Positions 9,487 to 20,592 of a stretch of DNA of 64,000 nucleotides are shown here, piece by piece. Under the pieces are notes generated by a model. That model was not told where the DNA came from and searched no databases. It saw only the letters and a program-made list of their open reading frames with translations. Each line of letters starts with the position of its first letter. Position 1 is the first letter of the stretch. Both the position numbers and the translations under genes were made by a program. The DNA is from Rhynchopus euleeides (taxonomy: Eukaryota > Euglenozoa > Diplonemea > Diplonemida > Diplonemidae): assembly GCA_963210315.1 (NCBI GenBank), contig OY723266.1, positions 1,116,001 to 1,180,000 of the forward strand, in the 5' to 3' direction.

Positions 9487-11270
9487 TATGAATTTCCGGA
9501 GGTTTTTACCCACTTTTGGGCCCACCAACACTCATTTTTGGCCAGTTTTTGGCTTTTTTTGGCTTTTCTGGGGTGAGTCCTGTGCAGGGTGGTTGCAGGG
9601 TCATTTTTGGGTAAAAATATGCATTTAACGCACCTCTGCTGGTCCTAGAGGCCCTGGATGGTATACAATGTGCCCCAGGGATGCCTAGGGTACGTTTTTC
9701 ACTCGAAACCCACCCAAAATGGGGTATAGTTGCCCAATTTTTGACATTTTTTCATGAAATTGGGCCTACAACATCGTTGCAGGGTCCTTTTCCTTGGGTA
9801 AAATTACGCATTTTCACGTGCTTCTACTGGTCGTAGAGGCCCTGGATGGTATACAATGTACCCCAGGGATGCCTAGGGTACGTTTTTCACCCGAAAAACA
9901 CCCGAAATGGGGTCTAGTTGCCCAATTTTTGACATTTTTTCATGAAATTGGGACTTTTACCCCACATGGGCAAATCCCCCATTTTTCACAGTTTTTTCAA
10001 AAAATTGGACGGAATTTAGGCAATTCGGTGTCGAAAACCTGTTCCAACAGGCCCGTACACCCCTTTTCGGGCATACCCAGTGGTTTCTGGGTGGTTATAG
10101 GGTTGTAGGGTGCCTACAACACGGTTGCAGGGTGTGTGCAGGGTCCTACAACATCGTTGCAGGGTCCTTTTTTTTGGGTAAAAATGTGCATTTTAACGCA
10201 CATCTACTGGTCGTAGAGGCCCTGGATGGTACACAATGTGCCCCAGGGATGCCTAGGGTACGTTTTTCACCCGAAAACCACCCAAAATGGGGTCTAGTTG
10301 CCCAATTTTTGACATTTTTTCAGAAAAATTGGGGCTGTTACCCTACACGGGCGAATACCCCATTTTTCACAGTTTTTTCAAAATATCGGACTGAATTTGG
10401 GCGATTCGGTGTAGAAAACCTGTTCTGACAGGCCCATACACCCCATTTTAGGGCATACCCAGTGGTTTCTGGGTGGTTATAGGGTTGTAGGGTGCCTACA
10501 ACCTGGTTGCAGGGTGCTTGCAGGGTGGTTGCAGGGTGGTTGCAGGGTCCTTTTTTTGGGTAAAAATCCGCATTTTAACGCACCTCTACTGGTCGTAGAG
10601 GCCCGGGATGATATACCGTATACGTAAATATTTTGGAACGTAAATATTATGGAACGTAAATATTTTGGAACGCTGGTGGGTTGGCGTTCCAGATTTTTTT
10701 CGTTCCATAATATTTACAGGGCTTTCTGCGACTCGGGGACTTGGACCAGGTGATCGGACGGCATACAGAGTCCCTGACGGGACCTACTCGTGCACTTTTC
10801 GCGCGATTCCTGACGCAAGCCGTCCTCACCACCGAGTCCCCAACTGGCCCTGTAAATATTATGGAACGTAAATATTATGGAACGTAAATATTATGGAACG
10901 GACCGGCCAAAAATGGGCCCGTTCCATAATATTTACGTTCCATAATATTTACGTATACGGTACAATGTACCCCAGGGATGCCTAGGGTACGTTTTTCACC
11001 CGAAAACCACCCAAAATGGGGTCTAGTTGCCCCGATTTTGTCATTTTTTCATGAAAATCGGGATTTTGCCCAAAATGGGCAAAATCCCCTTTTTTCACCG
11101 ATTTTTCGAAAATTCTGACCGAAAATGGGCAACTAAGTGTGAAAAACCGGTTTCATTGGGTCCGCAGACATATTTTTGAGGTGGGTACACCCATTTTAGG
11201 TGCCAATAACCCTTGTTTGGGGTCGGAAAAATTTTTATTACAATTTTTTCAAGTACATCCGGGCCCCTAG
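9487..11270. repeat. Degenerate tandem repeats (~190/380-bp period)
   Basis: A unit containing GTCGTAGAGGCCCTGGATGG, then ACAATGT(A/G)CCCCAGGGATG and TTTTTCACCCGAAAACCACC, recurs at about 9640, 9830, 10210 and 10590 (spacings ~190 and ~380). The last unit is interrupted by a 345-bp insertion. A+T-rich runs such as CCCAAAATGGGG give a composition unlike the genes. No coding potential was recognised. Confidence 0.75.
10616..10960. mobile_element. 345-bp TA-flanked TIR element (MITE)
   Basis: Ends CCGTATACGTAAATATT and its complement, flanked by TA on both sides (10614-10615, 10961-10962). Inside each end the 16-base motif GTAAATATTATGGAAC is repeated two or three times, inverted between ends. 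The uninterrupted sequence GGTATACAATGTACCCC occurs in the sister tandem units (e.g. about 9846), so the pre-insertion site can be read directly. Size, TA duplication and TIRs fit a Tc1/mariner-type non-autonomous element. Confidence 0.85.
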
Positions 11271-11350
11271 GGGGGGGGGGGGAGAGGTGTGCGTTAGGCG
11301 ATGGTGAGGCGTTCTCTGGTTGATCCCTCCCCCCCTTCCTCTCTGGACTC

Positions 11351-11413
11351 CGGACTAACATTGCAAGAAGGTGCTGGGAGACTTTTCCATTCACCCTCGA
11401 CGATCAAACCCCC
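11351..11413. repeat. ~65-bp dispersed repeat (GAAGGTGCTGGGAG...TCGACGATCAAACCCCC), copy 1
   Basis: Contains GGACTAACATTGC, AGAAGGTGCTGGGAG, TTTTCCATTC and CTCGACGATCAAACCCCC in that order. Two other copies lie at 16973-17040 and 23945-24010, each shortly upstream of a host gene. The surrounding 11271-11855 stretch is otherwise low-complexity (GT and C/G runs). Confidence 0.7.
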
Positions 11414-11855
11414 TTCCTCTCTGGGCGATTCCGCCGAGCGGGGTTTCACCGCCAGGAGGGTTCGGTGTGTGTATCTGGAAGGCGGGCCTTATTCAGCGGA
11501 GAATCTGTGCTGATGGAGGGTTCGGTGTGTGTGTGTGTGTGTGTATTTTGTGGCGGTGGTGCGTTTTGAAAAAATGTTGTTGTCATGCCTCCTAACAGGA
11601 GGGGATGGGGGGGGGGGGGGCGGGGTATATGTTGCTACTAGTTTTGTCAGAACACAAGATATTATTCATGCGAATAAGGCTTGTGGCAGTGGTATATTTT
11701 TCCGCCCCCACCCCCCCCCCCCCCCCCGCACACCATGGGTGGGGGGAAGGGCACCGTTCGTATTAACAAAGGCGTTGTTGAGTTCCCTTCTTTTGTTTTT
11801 TTTGAGATGCCTCTGCGTGTGCACCACCCGCCCACCCCCCCGCCCCGCCCCATTC

Positions 11856-14173
11856 CACGGTGGCCTGGTCAGCTGACTGACCAGGTTTTGACCAGGTCCA
11901 AATCTGACCAGGTCATGACCAAATCTGACCTGGTCATGACCAGGTATGACCTGGTCATGACCATGTCATACCTGGTCATGACTAGGTCATTTTCACCCAT
12001 TTTAACCGGGGGGAACATGTTGAGTGGCCAAGCAGGGGGGACAATTCGCATATTCCGGACTCTCTCCGGCCGTTGTGGAAAGTATGAGTCAAAAGGGTTC
12101 AACCATACCCCGAGTCGAGAAAGAAGTCGAAGCTTGAATCATGTTGGGCACAAGGGGAAAATGGTCAAAATTGGCCCAAAATTACCAATAAAATATGCTG
12201 CAGTGCAGGGGGGTGGCGGGGGAGGGGAGGGTGGGGTCGGCGACGAAACTTGATGATCAGCAGCTTTGGCCCAAAATTACCAAAAAGGAATGAGGCCCCC
12301 TGCCCCCTGCCCAGGTTCCCTGCCCGCCTGGACGCACTCAAGTGCCTCACACCGGGTCCCTCCCCCTGGTGGTATCCCAAAAAAATGTCGAGGAGGTCTG
12401 CATCATCCCAGGCCACGCAGAAGGCGTCGAGCTGTTTCACAGCAGCCTCGCGGCGCTGTTTGAAAAGCCATCGCACCACCCACTTTGACAAGGAGTGGGG
12501 CAGGAAGCTGACACGGAGTGAAGAGGCCGACAAGAAGAAGGCCAGGACACTGCCCGCAGTCTACTCCATGCGTGTCTCTGGCAACGCGCATCGGAGGCGG
12601 CATGAAGCGCCTCACGAGCGCCGACAAGAACTCGTCTGAGTACGAGGTGCTGACGGAAGCGGGGTGCTCGGATGAGGTGCTGGGAACCGATATGAAGAGG
12701 CTGCCCACCGCTCAAAGCGCGGTGGGCAGTACTTCTTCGAAGGCAGCTGAAAAACAACTGACCCCGAACCCCCCCCCATCACGCAGATCGGGAGGCATTC
12801 GATAGCAGACGTCCTCTTCTACCGGATCATCGTAGAGGTAGGTCCGGGAGCTGACGTGCCCGACGAGCACCCACCTGTCCTCGACGGATCGGTCATGACT
12901 GTCACGGTCATGAGGGACCTGCCCTACAAGAGCGAGGTTCCGAATGGTCTGCACGCCCGAACGTTTCACATTCCGGATCCGTTCATTGTGGCGGTGGGGG
13001 CAACACCACAGGCAACGCAGGGGCAGGGTGTCGTGACCATCGACATCCAGTTGGTGAACGCGGTGATGAGGCAGGCGGTGGTGACAAAGAAGCCCGACCA
13101 GCGGGCGTGCCAGAGGACGAGAGTCCCATCGGCAGTGCCGTAACGGTTGACCACATCTGATTGTGACACTTTTCAAAGAGTGTAAAAGAATGGAGAAGGG
13201 AGTGCCCTGCCTTGAATGCCTCAGGACCCTCAGGATCCTCAGAACTGCCACCTCTCCGACGAAGCGTTCGAGAGGGAGAATGGGGGGAGGAAATCGGGGG
13301 CCAGGACAACATCTGCTTGTTTCCGGGAGAGGGACCTGATGGTGTTCGAGCTGGCAAACTATGCCAGTTTCGGCAACGACCCCGCAAGAATCTTCGTGTA
13401 CCCTCTTGCAATACAATGTCATATCGTTGTGCGGGAAGTGCATGACAGCGGGTCCCGTATGGATGAAAAACTTCGATTCGTTTCGGCACCGTCTCAGGGC
13501 TCTCGGTAGCAGTCGAGTAACCCCTGTCGGCCCGATCGATTCGCTCGGCAAGTGTTCCGATGGCTGGTTACTGACTGGCGATGCTGCCTGCAACAAACCG
13601 CGTGGTCTCCGTATTTGCCTCTGCGACAAGCAGCCGCCGATCCACACCCAGGATGCGAAGGACGGCGTGTTACGCAAGGCAGCACTGGCCTGTGAAGCCG
13701 ACGACGACAACGAAGATCCCGAAGAAGAGGAGGAAGAAGGAGAAGAATGTGAAGAAGCGGAAGAAGGCAGAAAGCTGCTGATCATCAAGTTTCGTCGCCG
13801 ACCCCACCCTCCCCTCCCCCGCCACCCCCCTGCACTGCAGCATATTTTATTGGTAATTTTGGGCCAATTTTGACCATTTTCCCCTTGTGCCCAACATGAT
13901 TCAAGCTTCGACTTCTTTCTCGACTCGGGGTATGGTTGAACCCTTTTGACTCATACTTTCCACAACGGCCGGAGAGAGTCCGGAATATGCGAATTGTCCC
14001 CCCTGCTTGGCCACTCAACATGTTCCCCCCGGTTAAAATGGGTGAAAATGACCTGGTCATGACCAGGTATGACATGGTCATGACCAGGTCATACCTGGTC
14101 AATGACCAGGTGTATGACCTGGTCAAGATTTGACCAGGTTTTGATCTGGTCAGGGTCTGACTAGGCCACCGTG
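11856..14173. mobile_element. 2.3-kb TIR transposon with palindromic CCTGGTCATGACCAGG arrays
   Basis: Inverted repeats of ~400 bases (11856-~12262 and ~13773-14173) are nearly identical except in the outer ~150 bases, where arrays of the perfect 16-bp palindrome CCTGGTCATGACCAGG and relatives differ in copy number. The terminal sequence is CACGGTGGCCT(G/A)GTCAG. Possible 3-bp duplication TTC on both sides. The interior (12270-13770) has broken coding-like stretches on the + strand, including an acidic run near 13700-13760. No transposase motif was recognised. Confidence 0.8.
12518..13790 (+). pseudogene. Broken coding-like interior of the 2.3-kb TIR element
   Basis: Several + strand frames follow each other with stops or frame changes between them: around 12518-12805 (GGMKRLTSADKNSSEYEVL), 12856-13143 (FHIPDPFIVAVGATPQ) and 13361-13800 (GPIDSLGKCSDGWLLTGDAA followed by an acidic tail). 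The 358-residue minus-strand frame over the same DNA is Arg/Ser/His-rich and looks like a shadow. Origin unknown: a decayed transposon gene, a captured host gene, or an intron-containing gene I could not resolve. Confidence 0.3.
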
Positions 14174-16150
14174 TTCCCTTCCCTCCCACCCCCCCCCCCA
14201 TCCCATCACTCGCGAAACCGACAAAACAGAACGAAGCTCATTCAGTGCATAGAGCCCTGAATGAAGCTGCTGTGGTGTACAATGCCTTCCTGTTTGCCTG
14301 CCTCACCCTGTTGGGTGATGGGTGGGTGGGTGGGTGGAGGAGGCGAGGAAGGGCGTGAAGGTTGTGGTTAGGACAGTGCTAGCAATGCGATGGTGTCTGC
14401 ATGATGTCAACAGATTCCGTGCGTAGCCATCCATGCCTTCCCCCCACCCGTTATCTCCTGTCTCCCGTCCAGCTTCGCCCTTCTCTTCGAAAATATTATG
14501 ATCATCTGCCTCCTCCCCTTGGCCCCAAACGTAGTGTGTCACAGTGAAGGTTTGTAAGAAGGCGCCACTCCTCCAAGCACAGGGTCACTTTATTGTTACT
14601 GATCCTTGCTATTGGCATCTGTCCCCCACCCCACTATCCCCGTGTGAGTGAAAGGGAGTGTTACAAACACATTCCGCCCCTTTTCTCGACAAATTGCTGC
14701 CATAACACCCCCACCCCCCACCCACACTTCTAGTGTGACAGCGTGATGGTGTTGCAGTGTGCGACATCTACAGTGTGATGAATCCAATTTTGTTTTTTTG
14801 CACATGAGGGAGACAGCTTTCAGCTGAACAATGCGGGGTTCGCATGCCGAACCAGGGTCGGTATTGAGCCGCTGTGGCCCTGCAGAGGGTCATGTTAAGC
14901 GGCACCTAACAAAATCGAGGCCGACTCCACCACACCCCCCCCCCCCTTCCCCCCCCCCTCTTCACTACCCCCCTCCCCCCCCATCACCAATACAGTGTGC
15001 AAGCGTGTAGGATGGGAAGGAGGTCCCGGTATACTGGGCCCCTCAGGATTCTCCATCCCCACCACACCCCCCCCCCCCTCCGTTGTCATTTTGTTATTTA
15101 CCTCCATGAGGGCCTTCGCTACCAGTCACTGCTCGTCACAGCTCGTCAGTCAGTGACGGGAAGTGGGCTGTGGCTCACTTTTTCTCACTCAGTCACACTT
15201 GGTAGCGAAGGCCCCCCATCTGTTTTATCAAATATAGCTTTCCTCCCCCTCCCCCCACCCCCCCCCCCTTTGTGCACGGAGGGTAAGCCTCCTGTGCTGG
15301 ATAGGTGGGGGGTGTATGTGGCATGTGTTCTGTGAGGGGGCCCATGTTTTGAGTGGGATGAACCTTGCGCGAGCCATGGTGTTTTCCGTTTCGCCCTGCT
15401 CGTCACAGCGGAAACCCCGCTCAGGTTAGAGTGCGGGGTCAGCTGTGTGGGTGTGAATACGGAGGCCGTGTGTTACTGTGTTGTCACACATCCCGTGGAC
15501 TGACCTTCCCCTTCACAGGCTCCCTGGACCCCACGATGTGAGGGTCTTGTGCTTCCCCGTTTACTTTATTTTTGCACCTGAATAATCTTTGTGGGTGATT
15601 GATGCGCGATCGCATCAAGCTGTGCTGTGTGAGTGAGGATGTGTCGGAAGCTGTGAATAGCCTCTTTCCCGACGTGAAACGACGGTCGTCACAGCTACGC
15701 CACACGCTGTGGCCAGAACTATATATGAGAATGTTGTGGGGTCATCCAACTGCTGTCTCCCGAACAGACGTATGGGAATGAAGGGCTGAAGGAGACAAGA
15801 GGAGAGTGAGTTATCAAGGGTTGCATCGACAAGAGAGAGCTTGGTCGAAATATTCCACTCACTCACCCCTCTCCTCTCGTCCCCCTCTCGGCATCTTCAT
15901 CCCCGCACCTCTCCCACACAAGAACACCATTTGTTCAGACTGCTTATTGTCACAACACAGCCCGGTCGCCCCCCCCCCCCCCGCTAGATGTCAGACACGA
16001 ACTGCAACCCGTGCCACCCTTCCCTGCACACAACGCTCGCAGCAGGCACTGCTCGGAAGAAAGCAAAGAACACAAAATCCGAATAGTTTTTCCACCCCAC
16101 AGCCATCTTCCGCTCATCCTATTGCCTGTACCCCTCCATGGAGGGTCGGT
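14174..16150. other. Gene-free spacer with C-runs and one MITE
   Basis: Long C homopolymers near 14937-15000, 15067-15080, 15250-15270 and 15968-15984, and one ~110-bp hairpin MITE (15108-15217). No gene could be supported. Confidence 0.5.
15108..15217. repeat. ~110-bp hairpin MITE, copy 2
   Basis: Nearly identical to 4045-4155 with the same inverted ends (GGGCCTTCGCTACCA and complement). CCAT flanks both sides and may be a target duplication. Confidence 0.75.
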
Positions 16151-16154
16151 GAAA

Positions 16155-16740
16155 TCAGGGTGTGCTTGGGGAAGGTGCGAGCCTGCCTTCTGTGCCGAGT
16201 ATTTCTTCACAGGCTAGATCCCAAATTTCAAATGCGTGTGCTCCGGTGATCGGCACCCACACGTCTGTTGCGCCTGTGCTTCTTTCAGGCACGGTGGGGC
16301 ACATGGCATCGACGGGGTTATCTAGTCTCAGGTCTTCCGAATACTGCAGCTCGCAGCTGGCAAACGCGGGCTTCCGCAAATTCCGGGTTTGCGGCTGATG
16401 AAACAGAGCGGGGTTGCACTGTTGTGGGCCTGAAGTGGGTTCCGTATATGGTCCCGCTGACACTTTCCCATACCCTGTGTGTTAACCGAAAATAACGGAG
16501 ATCATCTCAGGCCCAGGGTGGCCTGCATCCTGTGGCGGAAGCAGTTGCAGTTCAAAAAAACGAATGGGTGCCTTCCTCCTCCCAAAAACGATCCAACAGT
16601 TGGCGTCCCTGAAAAGGTCGATTTGCGGAGTTTTCTGGCGTAGCACCCCTGCTATATTCAGAGGCACCGCAACAGGCTTTGGTTTCACGTGAAACCCGAT
16701 CGGGTAGCTCCAGAGGGTGAAGATGGTGTTGTCAAAAAAA
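16155..16740 (-). pseudogene. Possible minus-strand gene fragment(s), unrecognised
   Basis: Two adjacent minus-strand stretches look protein-like. About 16740-16490 reads through IFTLWSYPIGFHVKPKPV, NIAGVLRQKTPQIDLFRDAN and APIRFFELQLLPPQDAGHP. About 16463-16190 reads through RKPAFASCELQYSEDL and VWVPITGAHAFEIWDLACEE. They are in different frames and could be two exons separated by a short intron, or a relic. Base composition is less GC-rich than in the neighbouring + strand genes. No family recognised. Confidence 0.25.
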
Positions 16741-16972
16741 AGAAACGGAATGATCCCCGAGTGGTAATACTGCCCATCCGCACCCCCACACCACCCGTAT
16801 GCCCCACCCTCCATCCATTTGCGCGCTGTCAGTGGGTTGCTGTTTCCACTGCCAGTGCCCCCTCCCCCTGCCCCCCCTCCAACCACCAGGCCACTGACAG
16901 ACAGCTGCTACACACCCTCCCATTGTGCATTGATCTGCCTTGTACAACATATCTGGTGTAGTGACTACAAAA

Positions 16973-17040
16973 AGGACTAACATTGCGAGAAGGTGCTGGG
17001 AGATTTACTTTTCCATTCCCTCTCGACGATCAAACCCCCC
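16973..17040. repeat. ~65-bp dispersed repeat, copy 2
   Basis: Same element as 11351-11413 (GGACTAACATTGC, GAGAAGGTGCTGGGAG, CTCGACGATCAAACCCCC). It ends about 46 bases before the trans-splice acceptor of the transporter gene at 17099, so it lies in that gene's 5' flank. Confidence 0.7.
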
Positions 17041-17098
17041 CCGCTACCCCTTCTTCCGCACATCACACACACACCCCGCGCCCTGCAGGCGTCGTGCC

Positions 17099-18232
17099 AT
17101 GTCACCCGACCCCCGATCATATGGGACCTTCCCTGTGACGACAGAAGCGAAGCCCCCTTGTGAATCGGATGTGTTCACCCGAGACCCACGGATTCAGGCT
17201 GCGCTGAAGAAGCACACCTCTAAGCTCAGCTTCTACGAGGGCCTCCTGTGCTGTGCGGGGACAATGCTTCTCTTCTCGCAGATCCCGACAGCCTTCACCT
17301 TCCTCCACGAGCGGGACAGCCAGGTGTTCACCGCATGCAACGTGCTGTGCGGCAGCACGATTGTGGGTCTTGTCTTCCTCCCACTGCTCTTCCACCAGGA
17401 GCTGCCTGCAATATATGCCGACATGATGCGGCTCACACCACGCGAGTCAGCCATGATCATGCTCTCTGCCTTCCTCTTCAGCGCAGTCGGACCTTTCCTG
17501 CAGTTTGCTGGCCTGGAGCGCACCTCCGTCGAGACACTCGCCGTTCTGCAGCGCCTGGAGACAGTCAACCTCCTAGTCATCTCAGGCATGGCAGGCGAAC
17601 ACCTCTCCAGGTGGTCTGCAGTGAATGCGCTGTGTCTGGTGCTGATAGTGTTGAGCTATGCCGTGACGATGTTGGTAGGGAGGGGGAACCTGATAGGTCC
17701 GACCTTCATCCTGCTGTGTGGGTGGTGCAACACTGCGTCGCTTGTGGTGACCCGCCGTGAGCTGGCACACCTCCGGCCAGGGTTGGTTGCGATCGGGAGG
17801 ACCTTCTTCGGGTTTGTATCCTACCATACCTTCGCAGTCGTGATGGGGTTTGAAGATTCTCTCTCAAAAGTGTATTCCATCGACTTCTGGAGCCACATGG
17901 CGTGGTATGGGCTGCTCTACGTTGCAGCAGGGCAGTACCTCTGGACGCTGGCCCTGCAGAACTGCACCCCAAGCACCCTGGGTGTTGGGATGACCTCGTT
18001 GTTTCCCCTGCAGATTCTCTGGTCGTGTGTGTTGCAGGGTGCCCCACCTTCACCGGCCGATCTGTTATTTGCCTTGCTCCTATTGGTGGTGGTGCTCAGT
18101 GGTGCGGTTGAGCTGATAGTGTGCCCCCCGCCTGTGTGCCACGACCTGCTCACGCACTCCACCCCGCTCGTGCCCTGCTGTTCGCAGAAGTTGAAATGCA
18201 GCCCTTTACGGCTTGACGAAGAGGGTGTCTAG
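17099..18232 (+). CDS. Drug/metabolite-type (EamA-like) multi-pass transporter
   Basis: 377 residues from the ATG at 17099, eleven bases after a CCCTGCAG acceptor (17086-17088). The frame stays open farther upstream, but that part would be 5' UTR. The first ~45 residues are hydrophilic. About ten hydrophobic helices follow in two halves (for example GLLCCAGTMLLFSQIPTAF, NVLCGSTIVGLVFLPLLF, IGPTFILLCGWCNTASLVV and LLFALLLLVVVLSGAVELIV), the layout of the drug/metabolite transporter superfamily. The segment LQFAGLERTSVETLAVLQRL resembles the helix 3-4 region of nucleotide-sugar and triose-phosphate transporter relatives (LxxTSVxxxxLxxL). The substrate cannot be told from sequence. The C-terminus is Cys-rich and short. 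Single exon. Confidence 0.7.
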   Translation: MSPDPRSYGTFPVTTEAKPPCESDVFTRDPRIQAALKKHTSKLSFYEGLLCCAGTMLLFSQIPTAFTFLHERDSQVFTACNVLCGSTIVGLVFLPLLFHQELPAIYADMMRLTPRESAMIMLSAFLFSAVGPFLQFAGLERTSVETLAVLQRLETVNLLVISGMAGEHLSRWSAVNALCLVLIVLSYAVTMLVGRGNLIGPTFILLCGWCNTASLVVTRRELAHLRPGLVAIGRTFFGFVSYHTFAVVMGFEDSLSKVYSIDFWSHMAWYGLLYVAAGQYLWTLALQNCTPSTLGVGMTSLFPLQILWSCVLQGAPPSPADLLFALLLLVVVLSGAVELIVCPPPVCHDLLTHSTPLVPCCSQKLKCSPLRLDEEGV

Positions 18233-19497
18233 GCCACGCCAACAGTGCAAGCAAGGAGGCGAAAGAGAATAGCAATTCTGCAAACCAAAGGAATGGAACG
18301 TTTTCTGTCTCCCCCAGTTCTTATGACTGGTAAAACGGGGGGATGCCCAGCCATGGTGTTCTGTCGGGCCCTATGACAGGCTGTACCCCGAAGCACGCAA
18401 CCGTGTGGCGCTTCGGTCTGTGGCTGGGTTTTGGGAAACTGCCTTGCGATTCTGTTGAATTCCATTCTCACGATCCTTCACAGTCTCTGAATGAATGTGA
18501 TTTGCTTCGCTGTTTCCATTTTTTAGCATATCTTCCCCATCCCCTCGCGGGCCCGTGCTCGACTCTACACAGTGACGGCTATTGCCCGTCTCTTTTTGGA
18601 AAGGCACACAAAACCCATGCGCACCCCCTCCTCTACTCCACCGCGTCGTTCTTGCGGGAAGCGATGGGGGCTTGGTGATGGCAGTTGTTCCTGCCACCCC
18701 CAGATCCACACACCCTGCCGACAAGGTTTATACGCGTTTGCCGATTGTTATTGCAATCGGCAAGCAAATCATCTTCACCCCCCCCCCCCTTTCTTTCATT
18801 CTTCCACTCCTGGCTGTTGTCGTTGCCTCGCTCCATTCCTTGGGCACCTTTCACTCCGTGCCGCACTGTGTGTCAAACTTTGTCACTTTGCAACCAGTTT
18901 TTGTGAGGCACGCTTCTCTCTGTGCAATCGACTCATCGCCTTCCCTTCTTCCCACCCCGGGCCGCGCTGCGCAGAAATGCTGACCCCACTGCCCCCCCTC
19001 TCACTTTCAAGAATCATAAAATCTGAGCAGCGTGCAAATCGCATCGAACATGCGATAGTTTGGAATAGGATTGAACGCACCCGGCACATTGCCCTCGATG
19101 CGATCTCCACCTGCGCGTACATCGCACCCTCACCACCCACGCACACACCAAACCCACATCACCCTTACCCTTTCTTTTGGCAGGCTGCGCAACGCGCAGC
19201 AGGGCCAGGAGTAAACCCCTACCCCCCTCCTCCTTTGACTACCCCCCCCCCCCCCCTCCTCCTCCCCCCGAGGTTTGATTTACATGTCGAGTGACGGGGA
19301 TGGCCATCCCCTATTTACCTTTTCTTCTATTTTACCCCACCCCCCCCCCCACCCCCGAGTGAAGGGTGATCATTCTTGTGCTCCCTTCAAATTCGATTTC
19401 ACTACCCCCCCCCCCACCCCCTGAGGTTTGATCTGAGTGAAGGGAGGTCATCCCTGCATTTCCTTTTCCCCCTTTCCCCTTTCCTAAACCCCCCCCG
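18233..19497. other. Spacer, low complexity
   Basis: C-rich tracts (18778-18790, 19238-19270, 19335-19355, 19405-19420) and a diverged MITE-like stretch near 18860-18925 that shares TTTGTGAGGCA and CTTTGCAA with the 20484/24424/54497 family. No gene was seen. Confidence 0.5.
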
Positions 19498-20242
19498 CGT
19501 ATATAATTTACGTATTTATTTGGTAAATAATAGGCGAAAACGTAAATAATAGGTGATTTTCATTTCTTCGTAAATTATAGGCGATTTGTAAATAAGATCA
19601 CCCATTATTTACGAACAGCCCGTTTTTTGCACAGAATCAGAGGAGAGGACACCCACACAAGCCCATAGGTAAGCGCATGTCGCTTTGCTTGTGTGAGTCT
19701 GGCATTGCCCAGATGTGCTAGAGCTCTGAACCACCCGGAAGCCGTGGACCTCTCCATCCCCGTGGCAGAGCCACGCCTACACCGGTGGTGTGTATGGAGA
19801 GACTCCATCCCAACTGTGCATACTGGAACAGGGCAAGGACGCCTGTCTCCTTGAGGGCACCGAAGTGCCCGCATACCCCCACACAGCGAACACACTCTGG
19901 GACTACGTGTATGCAGTGTTCTGACCCGCACATCACCCGACTCGCCACCCTCATGCCAGTCGCCAGCACACTCACAACGGAAGCGCTGAAGGCGGCGGTC
20001 TCAGCCGAGGTCCATCTCCAGCGCTTCGAAGACGAAGCCGTTCTCGTGGAGACCGACTCGGAGGTGGAGGAGGTGGGACAGTGGGGCTGAGTCGACCCCT
20101 CTGGTGGTCCACCAACGGGTCACTCCCCTCCCCCCAGAAAAAAATAAAGGCGATGTAAATAATACGAATTCGTAAATAATAGGCGAATTCGTAAATAATA
20201 GGCGAAATGTAAATAATAGATGAGGTAAATAATATACGTGGG
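19498..20242. mobile_element. ~740-bp inverted-repeat element with GTAAATAATAGGCGA arrays
   Basis: The left end (about 19498-19615) and right end (about 20150-20242) contain multiple copies of GTAAATAATAGG(C/T)GA or its complement. The outer edges CGTATATAATTTACGTATTT and, on the other strand, CGTATATTATTTAC are inverted relative to each other. The interior is GC-rich with no clear gene. It is built like the TA element at 10616-10960, but the motif differs (GGCGA instead of TGGAAC). Confidence 0.6.
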
Positions 20243-20483
20243 GGGGGTTTACCTTTTTCTTTTCCACTTCACTACCCCCTCTCGCTATCCCCCCCTCGAG
20301 GTGGGCCTGACGATGCATACGTCGCTCGTTAATTTTCCCGGGCACCCCGGGCCACTATTGCCCAGGGCTACATCTAGCGTGCCACACGTAAGGCACTGGA
20401 TGGGCCTCAAAGTGTGGATTCAACGATGCGGACAGTCATCCCCTCCCCCCTCTTCCAGCTTCACACCACACTCCATGCCCAAC

Positions 20484-20592
20484 GAGGGCCTTCTGCTCTC
20501 TTGTGTCGCGCTGTGTGCCAAGCTGTGCCGCTTTGCAAGCTTTGTGAGGTACAGCTCTCTTCACCCTTCTGCATTTCTCAGCGAAGGCCCCC
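20484..20592. repeat. ~110-bp hairpin MITE of a second family, copy a
   Basis: Bounded by GAGGGCCTTCTGC and GCGAAGGCCCCC in inverted arrangement. The interior has TGTGCCAAGCTGTGCC, TTTGCAA and TTTGTGAGG, shared with 24424-24514 and 54497-54590. Confidence 0.6.

Noticed and set aside
12712-13788. 358-residue minus-strand frame inside the 2.3-kb TIR element
   Set aside because: Composition is Arg/His/Ser-rich without motifs, and its start is the antisense of a polyglutamate-type run. The + strand looks at least as protein-like, so I listed only a broken + strand relic.
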